This document shows positions 44,601-54,947 of a stretch of DNA of 64,000 nt, piece after piece. Each line of letters opens with the position of its first letter. Position 1 is the stretch's first letter. Under the pieces are notes generated by a model. It searched no databases, was not told the origin of the DNA, and saw nothing but the letters and a program-made list of their open reading frames with translations. Source of the stretch: Papaver somniferum (lineage: Eukaryota; Streptophyta; Magnoliopsida; Ranunculales; Papaveraceae); the NCBI RefSeq assembly GCF_003573695.1, contig NC_039362.1, positions 196,559,625 to 196,623,624 of the forward strand. Direction: 5' to 3'. The translations under genes were made by a program, and so were the position numbers.

Positions 44601-45273
44601 ACTGCCTTATTTCCATGGTTACCATGACTAATAGATTTGTGATGTCCATCTATATATTTCTAGTACATGCTAAAGGATTTGGAGCCTAGCACTGCCTTAT
44701 CTCCAGGGTTGACCTGACTAGCAGATTTATAGTGTCCAATTATTCGATATGATGTCACAAAATTAGACCAGTCTTATGGTGAACATTAAGTCAATGTTCG
44801 ATATTTATTGTATTTTCTGATCATGCTTTTTTTTGTGAGGTCGAACGTATTCTGTAAACGCTAGAGAGATGATGTTAACATGGCTTATAGGGTTGTGGAT
44901 CACCATGTAAGGTTGTTCATCGAAGTTTCACTTCCTTAAAAAAAATCAAAGATTCACAGATGATTTCAAGTAAAACTCATCAAGGTCTGTCGTTTCTGCT
45001 CACACTAACACTGCTAGAAATCCCGTAGGAAGAAAGATGACTATTCTAGGTCTGTAAGGAGGTGGTGTACTATCAGAACATTGTTTCTGACTTGTTACTC
45101 CTAGTGGAGTTGATTTTGTTCAATCGCTTGCAACATATATTTTCTTGGAAATATGTTCTGAATAGAGTGTCACCATATTAAACTCACATATATGATGTTG
45201 CTGGTGCTCAAGAATGCGATCATGGAAGTTCATTTCACTAAGTAAAAAAGGTATAACTTAATTCAACTTTGCT

Positions 45274-45299
45274 GTTAGAGTTCATTTCACTAAGTAAAA
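45274..45299. other. Loop of the inverted repeat
   Basis: The 26-bp spacer ends with AGTTCATTTCACTAAGTAAA, which is a direct copy of arm sequence at about 45227-45246. This suggests the arm was duplicated by strand or template switching. Confidence 0.75.
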
Positions 45300-48200
45300 A
45301 GCAAAGTTTAATTAAGTTATACCTTTTTTACTTAGTGAAATGAACTTCCATGATCGCATTCTTGAGCACCAGCAACATCATATATGTGAGTTTAATATGG
45401 TGACACTCTATTCAGAACATATTTCCAAGAAAATATATGTTGCAAGCGATTGAACAAAATCAACTCCACTAGGAGTAACAAGTCAGAAACAATGTTCTGA
45501 TAGTACACCACCTCCTTACAGACCTAGAATAGTCATCTTTCTTCCTACGGGATTTCTAGCAGTGTTAGTGTGAGCAGAAACGACAGACCTTGATGAGTTT
45601 TACTTGAAATCATCTGTGAAGCTTTGATTTTTTTTAAGGAAGTGAAGCTTCGATGAACAACCTTACATGGTGATCCACAACCCTATAAGCCATGTCAACA
45701 TCTCTCTAGCGTTTACAGAATACGGTCGACCTCACAAAAAAAAGCATGATCAGAAAATACAATAAATATCGAACATTGACTTAATGTTCACCATAAGACT
45801 GGTCTAATTTTGTGACATCATATCGAATAATTGGACACTATAAATCTGCTAGTCAGGTCAACCCTGGAGATAAGGCAGTGCTAGGCTCCAAATCCTTTAG
45901 CATGTACTAGAAATATATAGATGGACATCACAAATCTATTAGTCATGGTAACCCTGGAAATAAGGCAGTGCGAGGCTCCAAATTATCTGGTATGTACTAG
46001 TCAAGCTGTCAAACATTGAAACAGGACATACACATAAAAAGAATCTGGACATTATGTAGCGAGGGAGACACAAGCAAGATTTCATCCTTACTAAGAATTA
46101 TAAAATACTGAAGGAGATATAAGTTGAGCCCTATTAAGAGAAAAACAAACCTGCAGGCTGTCCCAAGGGTACACTCTCTTGTTGGTACAAGCTGTAGAAT
46201 TACAAGTTCATCCCTATATTCCCACTTCTCCGTCTAATCAACAGATTTCTTGGCAATAGAAAAACTCATCCCATGGGAAAGTTCTGACCGCAGGTTACGC
46301 AGATAATACCATTGTGCTCATCCCCACCTTCCTCGAGACCCTCTTTGTCTCCATTGAAGGCTTTGGCTTGAATTACTTGACCAGAGAATGGAAGGCTAAC
46401 TCACTGCCGTAGATGCCAAAAGAGAAAAATTGGTGAGTGATAAAAAAAAGGACAAATTATAAGCTTCTTAAGAAACTGCTTACACATACTAAAATAGGGT
46501 AGACACTATTCAAAGTACAGCCGAATCAACCTTCCACTGTATGGGAGGTGTGAAGAAGTCCAGCAAAAAGCAAGTTGTAAAATTGACTCACGAAATGCCC
46601 AGTCTAGTCTTCATTTAGAAGCGGCTTATACCAAATGTAACTAGAGAAAATAATGCAGCAACATGGTAAAAAGGGGTTCGGCTAGTGATCTGCATAGAGG
46701 CATCTAATTTCCATGTTTCTGCATATATTTAACTATTTTCATTGTTCAAAATAAACTTCATGGAACAATGGGCAGAAAGGCAGTAGTTTAGGTTCTAAGC
46801 TATTCAGGCATAGATTTCAGCAGTTGACAGGGAATCCTCTAGGTTGGCACAACCATATATAACATACAATAATCTATTAAGACAACTAACAAAATCTGGC
46901 CTCAAAACTCTATCCGAATTTTGAATCCAAGAAACGACTGTTAAATTCAAGTAATCAACCCTCCGAGCTTTACTAATGATTATTCTTAAGAAATATCTTA
47001 TGTGAATTTACAATAATATAAAAAAGGAAAAAACAAGAGTGACCAGAAACACAACATGTAGATATAATGAATGTGACATCAGGGACTGACTCAATGTTAC
47101 CAGACAAGGCTGATGTCAATTAGGGATATATGCAGCAAAAGATATTGAGTGATTACAACAGAGAGAGGAACAAAAAAACCCTAGGAATCAAAAGGAATCC
47201 CCAAACATCAATGTCTTCAACAGCGACCAAATTCAAATCAGTGACACAAAATCTCATGTAATAAGAATTCAAACAAACCCCGTTTCTTGATTCTTCCATC
47301 AGCAGCAACAGCCTGTTTCATAGCCACCAATTTCATCTCTGAATTTCTGCATCTCCTCACCGGTTTCCCAAATCGGTAATGAAGCCGCCATTAGTTTCAG
47401 ATGAAGAAAATTAAACATAAATAATGATGAGAGAAATAAATCTCTCTGAATTTTAGGTCTTATGTGGAATCCAAATTTTTAGGTCTTGTGAAAGATCCAT
47501 TTACTACTTCAGCAAATTTTTTTACAGAGAGAGTGAGAAAGAAGGGGATTCAGAGGTGGTAGTCAGAGAATGAATCAGTGAACGAATGAAGCCGGAGGAA
47601 CATTTGAGAGTTAGGGTTTCTTTTGTGTGTTAAGAGGGGGGGAAGAGAGAGACATGAAGCTTTAATTTTGTCTAAAAGGTTTTGGACGGTGATAAGTTTG
47701 GGTCAAGGTTTGATCATAGGGTTTTCTGTGTTAGAGAGGAAGATAAGAGATGGAAAATGAGCGAAGGGAAATGAAAAAAAAACAAAAAAAATTATGTGAA
47801 AGAATTTGGATGGTGTAGATTTCTTTAGGATGTTCATACGGATTGCAGAAATTAAGGGACGGTATAGATTCATTTTAGGATGCTCATACGGATTGAGAAG
47901 CTTGTGTTTCTCTTTGTGCTAGTTCAAACTCGTGCATTCGATTTTATTATCAATTTTCCATATGAAAAAAATCCAAAAAATATATCAATAAATTTAAGAT
48001 ATTATTATCGACCTTCAATTATAAAAAAAAATTCCAAACATATATGGGAAGGAAGCAGAAAAAATAAGAAAGTGTGTTTTCTTTGTGCTTCTTTGTGCTT
48101 TTGTGCTTTTTCTTTATGCTTCCGATTTGAATTTCGACTAGTCACATAGGTCTTGAGGAAATTTTGACTAGTCATACAGGTCATGAACTTCAAATGTGGT

Positions 48201-49972
48201 ATAATGATGTATAAAATATAAACCAAGAAGCTTTGGGTGGGTTCTGACTTCAAACTTAGAAGGATACATCATCCAAATCGATATATATGAAGCTCAGTGT
48301 CGATTCGAACTTTAAATATGGTTTAACGGCATACAAACTATGAACCAAGAACCTCCGAGAGGGTTCTGACTTCAAACATAGCATGATACACCATCGAAAT
48401 CGATAAATATGAAGCTCAGTGTCGATTCGAACTCCAAATATGGTATAACGGCATAACAAACTATGAACTAAGAAGCTCCGGGAGGGTTTTGACTTCAAAC
48501 TTAGCAGGATACATCATCGAAATCGGTAAATATGAAGCTCAGTGCCGATTTGAACTTCAAATATGGTATACGACATACAAACTATGAACCAAGAAGCTCC
48601 GGGAGGGTTTGACTTCAAAAGTAACATGATACATCATCGAAATTGACAAATATGAAGCTCAGTGTCGATTCAAACTTCAAATATGGTATACGCATACAAA
48701 CTATGAACCAAGAAGCTGGGAGGGTTCTGACTTCAAACTTAGCATGATACATCATCGAAATCAATAAATATGAAGCTCAGTGTCGATTCGAACTTCAAAT
48801 TCGATATAACGACACACAAACTATGAACCAAGAAGCTCCAGGAGGGTTCTGACTTCAAACTTAGCAGGATACATCATCGAAATCGGTAAATGATATCAGA
48901 GTCGATTTGAACTTCAAATATGGTATAACGATATACAAACTATGAACCAAGAAGCTCCGGGAGGGTTCTGACTTCAAACTTAACATGATACATCATCGAA
49001 ATAAATATGAAGCTCAATGTTGATTCGAACTTCATATATGGTATAACGACATACACACTATGAACCAAGAAGCTCTGAGAGGGTTCTGACTTCAAACTTG
49101 GCATGATACATTATCGAAATCGATAAATATGAAGCTCAGTGTCGATTCGAACTTCAAATATGGTATACCAGCATAAAAACTATGAACCAAGAAGCTCTGG
49201 GAGGGTTCTGACTTCAAACCTAGCATGATACATCATCGAAATAAATAAATATGAAGCTCAGTCACTTGTAATTCCCAAAACACCCGGCTGCACCCGCTGT
49301 ATTGTAACTCCCTTGGATGCCACAATCACTTGTAATATGTCCTTCTATATACCAATTCTTGAGATTTATGTATTGCAGTGAACAAGCATAAACATTATCC
49401 CAAGAAAAGACTCAGTAACAACCATGGATAGCTAGTACTTTAAAAGTTAAAACTAAATCTCATATGTATAATGGATCCAACGCTATGGTCACAATTTGTT
49501 TTTCGTATAGCCATATCATAATCCTCCCAAAAAAAAAGAAGGTGTAACCATATGTCAATCTTTTATCATGTTTGATAAAATGTGTCAATTCGTTAGTATA
49601 TGCGTGTCTAATAAACCATATATTATGGACGCATAAACAAACCAATGTGGCTAAATAAATCCTCTTTCCGCCACGGATTAATAGGTGTGGCTATTGCCAT
49701 CCTACACTTCGACACATACTATTTAATGTGGCCATATAGGCATCTATGGCTACATGTGATTGGATTAGACTGAAAACTATGACCAAATGATACCCTATGG
49801 CTACAGTTGATGGGTTTAGGATTAAACCCATGACCAAATGGTGAACTATGGCTACATGGTAACACAAAATGTGGATATAGTTATACTGATGACCAGTAGC
49901 CACACAAATAACCCGAAACGTGGCTGGGTTGTAAGCCAAAAAACGTGGCCTATGTGAAGGTTTGTACTAGTG
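45300..49972. repeat. Right arm of the inverted repeat
   Basis: 4,673 bp, the inverse of the left arm, with the same contents in opposite order. It carries small indels, for example in the tandem array (48181-49262) and in the A-run near 49528. Open frames here repeat those of the left arm. Confidence 0.9.
48181..49262. repeat. 121-bp tandem array in the right arm, inverted
   Basis: Reverse-complement counterpart of 41305-42400, with small deletions in single units (for example near 48700 and 49000). The open frames 48005-48253 and 48256-48498 on the minus strand are derived from it. Confidence 0.9.
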
Positions 49973-50221
49973 AAGGTTGTGTCCCGCGTTGAACATATAA
50001 GAAAATAATAACTCTGATGAGACTATAGGTTAGAGGTTGAAGTTATGCGATAATCATTTAAAAAAACAACAAGCGATTCGGTTCCGCACTAACCATATCA
50101 AAGGGAAAAAAGAAAAAAAAAATCCTTTTATTTTTTCATTTTACTTTTTGGGATTTTGCCAATATAAAAGGAAAAAGCTAAAACACAAACGAAACGAAGG
50201 AAGTAATGCATAGATGGGTGG

Positions 50222-50295
50222 TAGAGGTGTAAATTGAAACGGGCCGGCACATTGATGGTCTGGGCTGTTCCGGACCGACAGGTTTTACACCTCTA
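50222..50295. mobile_element. Tiny hAT-type MITE (74 bp)
   Basis: Inverted ends TAGAGGTGTAAA and TTTACACCTCTA are exact. The flanking octamers ATGGGTGG (50214-50221) and ATCGGTGG (50296-50303) match at seven of eight positions, fitting a hAT 8-bp duplication. The interior is GC-rich (GGGCCGGC). Confidence 0.8.
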
Positions 50296-50303
50296 ATCGG
50301 TGG

Positions 50304-50818
50304 AATGAAATAGAAAAGGAGACCAAATTCCGTAGTCCTTGTCGTGCATTATAGAAAGAGAGAGTATGTACTCCAAGATGGGTGCACCATTTACTACTTT
50401 TGTATGGGTTCTGCTGATTTAAATAAATCTTTTTATTTGTCTTTTCGGGAAAGGATGATAGTCTTCCTTAAGTCATTCACTAAGCTTAGACACGTCATCG
50501 TAGTACACGTGAGAAGGGAAAGGAGAAACCGTTTTGCTGCCTGAGAAAAGAGAATCTTTACAGGTGGGGGTGTACGCCTCCATCGCCACTACTACACCCT
50601 GCAAAAGTCACAGCTAAATAACCTCCAGAGTAGTATATATCACCACTAACCCTCAAGAGACCATTTGCACCATTCTTCAGTTAAATTGAAATCCGGGTGA
50701 GATTTAGGTTTCATTTTCCTTTCAGGTTTATCTCCTTTTTGTGAGATTTTTTTCAAGAAAAAAATCTGAAAGGTGTTTTGTTTCTAGGTTTGGATTTGAA
50801 GGTTTTAAGTGTTACTTG
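50304..50818 (+). promoter_or_regulatory. Probable promoter region of the second B3-like locus
   Basis: No coding domain; the frame 50344-50544 is unremarkable. TATATAT lies at 50634-50640, about 180 bp before the ATG at 50819, followed by a leader with CTTTCAGG-type pyrimidine stretches. Confidence 0.4.
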
Positions 50819-51200
50819 ATGGCTGCTCTCAATCCTGATGATGGTGGAGTTATTGAAGTTTTATCATCAGATTCTGAAGATGGAAACGGTGAGTTTCTTT
50901 ACTTTTCTTGCTTCCCTTAGTATTTCTATGAAGATTTCCTTTGCTATTATCTGTAATTTGAACTTCTATTGTTAGATCTTTACATTTTCGTTTTTGATTT
51001 TGTTTTATAAATCTTTGTCAAATCTATTTCAACGAGAGTATAACATGTTTTGGGAAAAGAATTTGTTGATAACAAACTATTTGTAGATGCAGATGATAAT
51101 CTTGGTACCGGTGTGGCTGTTAATGTTGGTCTAGATCTGCCAAATCAACCGCCTCTTGATGAAGATGCTGCTGCCGTAGATGGTTTAGGGCATGGATACG
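50819..51200 (+). CDS. Two extra 5' exons related to the B3-like genes
   Basis: Exon 50819-50888 encodes MAALNPDDGGVIEVLSSDSE plus four residues. Exon 51093-51200 continues DDNLGTGVAVNVGLDLPNQP and DEDAAAVDGLGHGYG. Both end in phase 1 with GT donors, and the intron ends in GCAG. LDLPNQPPLDEDAAA is related to PDLNQPIIDENAAA of the first B3-like gene. From 51200 the frame could splice to the exon at 51820, skipping the exon that starts at 51572. This would give an alternative N-terminus of the gene at 51572-53376. The other possibility is the remains of a tandem gene copy. The joined frame is open. Confidence 0.5.
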
Positions 51201-51571
51201 GTAACTCTCTTTACTTTATTATGTTGATGATGAATCTTAACTTAATTTGAGTATATGTGTGTTAATGAATCATATAGCTAGAGGATTTGCAAGCAGAGGA
51301 AAACAGAGTAATCAAATGCTAATATGCTATTCTAGTGGTAGAATTTATGATTGAAAAAGATCTCCCAGATGAAAATACGTTCCAAACTTTTGTTATCTGA
51401 GTAGTATTCGAGGTGTTTAAGCATTATTATCATACATAAATAAACTTTGAAATTGTTGAAGAGAGAGGAGAGGAGAAGAGTTTCGTGAGGAGAAAATTGG
51501 TATTCCTTCTCCTCCCTTCATTCTTCTTTCTGTCTCACAATTTCTCCAAAATTCTTATTCTGGTTTTGCTA

Positions 51572-53376
51572 ATGGCCGATTCACCTGGTGACCAAGGAAT
51601 TGCTAATGCTGGTGGAAACATAGAAGGAGATTTAGTTGAAGATGGTAACTAGTCTTCGTAAACCTACTTAATTAGTGATTATCTATGAGTATTACTACTG
51701 CTTATTGATGAAATCAAATTTTATTTTCCTTATTTTTATTTTATTTTATTTTTTCTATAATTCTTTATGAATCTTTCTAGAGAAACGAGATTTTGAACTA
51801 TGTATGGGTTTTATTTTAGATGAAGATCCTATTATTGGTGGTGAAGCACATTATCATGATGATGTTCATGTTGCTTTTGATGTAAATCAGATGTTTATTA
51901 ATGAAAATCCTGCTGCTCGTGAGTCTTTGCGGTTTCCTATAGTTCATGAATCTTAAATTAGAATATATATATATGTTAGATTTACCATTTTTGGTTTGAG
52001 AATAGGTTTACGTTTACTTTTTGATTTTATATGACAATGACGTTTTGATGTTGGTGGTGAAACAGATCACCATCATGATGATGTTCATGGTGTTCTTGAA
52101 TATCTAAATTTATGGGTTGATGAAAATCCTGGGGAATTGATGGCGGCTGTTACTCCTAATGATGGAGAGGGTGAGTTTCTTAATTAGTTAAAATGTGTAT
52201 GTGGTAATGAATCATACATCTAGAGTATTTGCAAGCAGAGTAATCAAATGCTATAGCTACAGATTGATATCGAAATGTGATTTACGATTTCAACTTTTTA
52301 TTGAGTTTTAATTTCTAGTGGTAGACTGGGATTTATGATTGAAAGAGTTTTAATATGGGAAATGTGGGTTTTAGTTGATTTTTTTTTTTTTTTTGATATG
52401 ATAGAGATGGACTAATTGTTTACTACTATCTTGCATAGATTCTCCTCAACAACAAGAACGGAGGGTGAAGGCAAGACACGACCAACAACCACCTCCAGGT
52501 CCTCCTCCACCACCACCACAACCACAACACCAAAATCAACCGCCACCACCACCACCTCCCCTGCCAATGCCACCACTACAACCACCACGACGACAGGCAG
52601 CACCAACAGCACCAGTTTACGCACCTTACCCTGCCCTTGTCCATCCATATCAACGACCACCTCAACCATTTCAACCACCACAACAACCTCCTCCACCATG
52701 TCAACTTCCATCACCACCAAGGCCATCAGCAGCCCGACTACTACATTTACTGGCTTATCAGCGTAACCCTTTCATTGTCTATCCACCAGAAAACCCTTTC
52801 GCTATCTTTCAACCACAACAACCACCGCCACTAATCCCTGCTGGTTTTATACCTTACCGTTCCACTCTCCCTCCACCACATCGACCACAAATCCCAAGTT
52901 TTCTACCTTACCCATTTGCTCCCTATCTACCACAACAACCACATCGTCCTCTTCATCCTATTCCTTTTCCTCGTCCTCGTCCCGTAATTGAACAACTCCC
53001 TGGTATGCCATTGCTGGACGTTCCCTTGCGACTTCGAGCCCCAGGGCAGCATCTATACCAGTTATGCAGAAAACAATTGTCGACGTCAGACTTACAAGGT
53101 GGTCTTTTTACCATTACAGGTCCAAATGGAGACGTATTAAAGGACATGGCACATCAGGCTGATATTAATTTGCCTATATCGGTTAACGTATTAATACTTT
53201 ATGGTCCTGTTCGTCATCGTTCCACAATTTTGCTGTCTTCGCCTCCTGAAGGTGGTTTGACTTTGGCATGGAGTTTGTTCCCGGTTTTTAGATTTGTTCG
53301 AAATCAGTGGATTAATATTTGGTTCGAGTTAAATCGTCCAACAATCAACATTTACATTTTGGTAGAACATCCTTAG
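51572..53376 (+). CDS. Proline-rich protein with B3-like C-terminal domain, paralogue (404 aa, four exons)
   Basis: Exons are 51572-51644, 51820-51918, 52066-52170 and 52439-53376. All introns are GT-AG and phase 1, and the 1215-nt frame is open. The first exon (MADSPGDQGIANAGGNIEGD) and its leader are close to those of the gene at 26531. Residues 25-92 are acidic/His-rich and about 95-285 are rich in Pro and Gln. Residues about 295-400 carry LYQLCRKQLSTSDLQGGLFT, then ITGPNGDVLKDM and a final WINIWFELNRPTINIYI. The C-terminal domain has the LTxSD start and final W-rich block of B3-like domains; the match is weak. It has one acidic exon fewer than the first gene. It is probably functional; the role is unknown. 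Confidence 0.75.
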
Positions 53377-53959
53377 AGAAAGTTAAGAATAGGAGTTTCG
53401 AGTTAGTTAGTTTTTCCTTCTATCGTATTATTATTAATATCTAAGTGCAAGCAAATAGCACAACTTAAGTTACTTAATTAACAATGTAACTGCAGTTTGT
53501 CTTCGTATAATGTTTGTAATAATTGGTAAGTTGCATGGATCACTTTTCGAAAAATTACCTTCTCCTATTAATTCAGCTACGGATCCTACTGTTGGTCTTC
53601 TAACATATGGCTTGCACGGACTATGAGATTGTCTTTAGCTCTTGCTAGATCTCACTTCTGTCTGAAGGCCCGATGTTGTTGACGAAGTTGGGTCGGTTTG
53701 TTTATTTATTGTTGGTTTTGGTTTGAGGGTGCCTTAGTCTCTTCCCCAACCTGGCAACGACAGGATTCTACAACTAACTCTACTGTCGTATGTGTCTAAG
53801 ACATTCTTTGCACTTCTGTCCCATCAGTTCACTAACGAGACTAGGCCAACCCCTGGAGAGCACAAAAAATCCTGGCATTTTTTTTAGGGGCGACCCAAAA
53901 AGAATTAGGGTGACACTAAAAGACAAAAAAGATCACTCAAACGTAATTCTAAGCTACCC
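53377..53959. other. 3' flank; no gene seen
   Basis: No coding domain. The open frame 53790-54002 runs into the MULE region and is not convincing. The left end of the MULE probably lies near 53880-53960, but I could not define its terminal repeat. Confidence 0.4.
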
Positions 53960-54009
53960 CTTATCTCTGATTTTTCGAAATGGCCAATATGCTCTTATAT
54001 AATTGGGAG

Positions 54010-54810
54010 CCTACACCATAATCGGTAGGTTAGAGGTGAATCGGTAAGTTAAATTGAAACTGTACCTACCGATTATAGTGTAGATACTTCGGCTAGGTTA
54101 TCCAACATATATGACTACCGATTATAAGTTGCCCCAAAATGAGTTTTTTTTCTAAAATCCTTCATGTATTGAATTTTGAAACCTGTTATAATTGAAAGAG
54201 AATACAACTTAACACCCTACCGATTATAAGGAGTCACAGATCGAACCCTTGCCATATTCCATAGGTTTTGAGTGTACACAGCCAACCATAACCACTTGGT
54301 TCGTGTTTTGGGTGCAACATTAATCGGGAGTTAAATATATTACAAAACCTACCGATTATAAGTTGCCCCAAAATGAATTTTTTCTAAAATCCTTCACGTA
54401 ATGAATTTTGAAACCTGTTATAATCGGAAGTTTGTACAACTTAACCACCTACAGATGATAAGGACTCCCAGATCGAACCCTTACCAAATTCCACAGGTTT
54501 TGAGTGTAGACAGCCAGCCACAACCACTTGGTTCGTGTTTTGGATGCAGCGGTAATCGGAAGTTTAATATGTTCCACAAACTTCCGATTATAAGTTTCCC
54601 CAAAATGAGTTTTTTCAAAAATCCTTCATGTAATGAATTTTTAAATCTAGCCTAATCGGTAGGATATATTACTTCTTACCGTCCGATTATACGAAACCCC
54701 AAATCTAACTTATGAATTTTGAAATCTGCTATAATCGGTATGATATACAACTTATAAAGTTCCCGATTATAAAAATAATCGAAAGTGTAACCCTGTAATC
54801 GGTAGTCTGG
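54010..54810. repeat. Left array of AATCGGTAG / CTACCGATT motifs
   Basis: Motif copies occur near 54021, 54066, 54115, 54217, 54350, 54584, 54655, 54678, 54732, 54763 and 54797. Many CCGATTATAAGTTGCCCCAA or close variants are followed by AATGAGTTTTTTCTAAAATC. Neighbouring opposite copies can pair to form stems. Two larger units (54170-54320 and 54400-54560) are near-direct repeats containing TAAGGAGTCACAGATCGAAC or a variant. Confidence 0.8.
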
Positions 54811-54947
54811 GGTCTATATATTAGTGTTTGGAAATTGTTTTTGGGTCGTTGTGAGATATCTTCCGATTGAGTGAGAGAAGAAGAAGAAAAAAAGAAGAGG
54901 AAGGGGTATATGTCGCCAACTTCCGATTGTTTCCAACTTCCATAAAC

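Larger units (their letters stand above)
40590..45273. repeat. Left arm of the inverted repeat
   Basis: 4,684 bp. From the outer end inward it has the CACTA terminus, TAGCCAC-rich subterminal DNA, a 121-bp tandem array (41305-42400), an AAGCACAAAG-rich stretch (42450-42510) and a region that looks like the 5' part of a transcribed gene (about 42780-44600). Non-repetitive DNA follows up to the loop. Its reverse complement is 45300-49972. Confidence 0.9.
40590..49972. mobile_element. Giant fold-back element with CACTA-type ends (9.38 kb inverted repeat)
   Basis: The whole segment is one long inverted repeat: arm 40590-45273, loop 45274-45299, arm 45300-49972. Outer ends are CACTAGTACAAACC and GGTTTGTACTAGTG, the CACTA...TAGTG ends of the CACTA (EnSpm) superfamily. 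Flanking triplets are AAA and AAG, a near match for a 3-bp duplication. The outer 450 bp of each arm are crowded with TAGCCACA / TGTGGCTA and TATGGCCAC motifs, like CACTA subterminal binding sites. Mismatches and small indels occur every several tens of bases, so the arms are not identical. No transposase is present. Transcription across it would give long double-stranded RNA. Confidence 0.88.

Noticed and set aside
52412..52766. Val-rich minus-strand and Thr-rich plus-strand frames
   Set aside because: Both are other frames of the proline-rich exon of the second B3-like gene.
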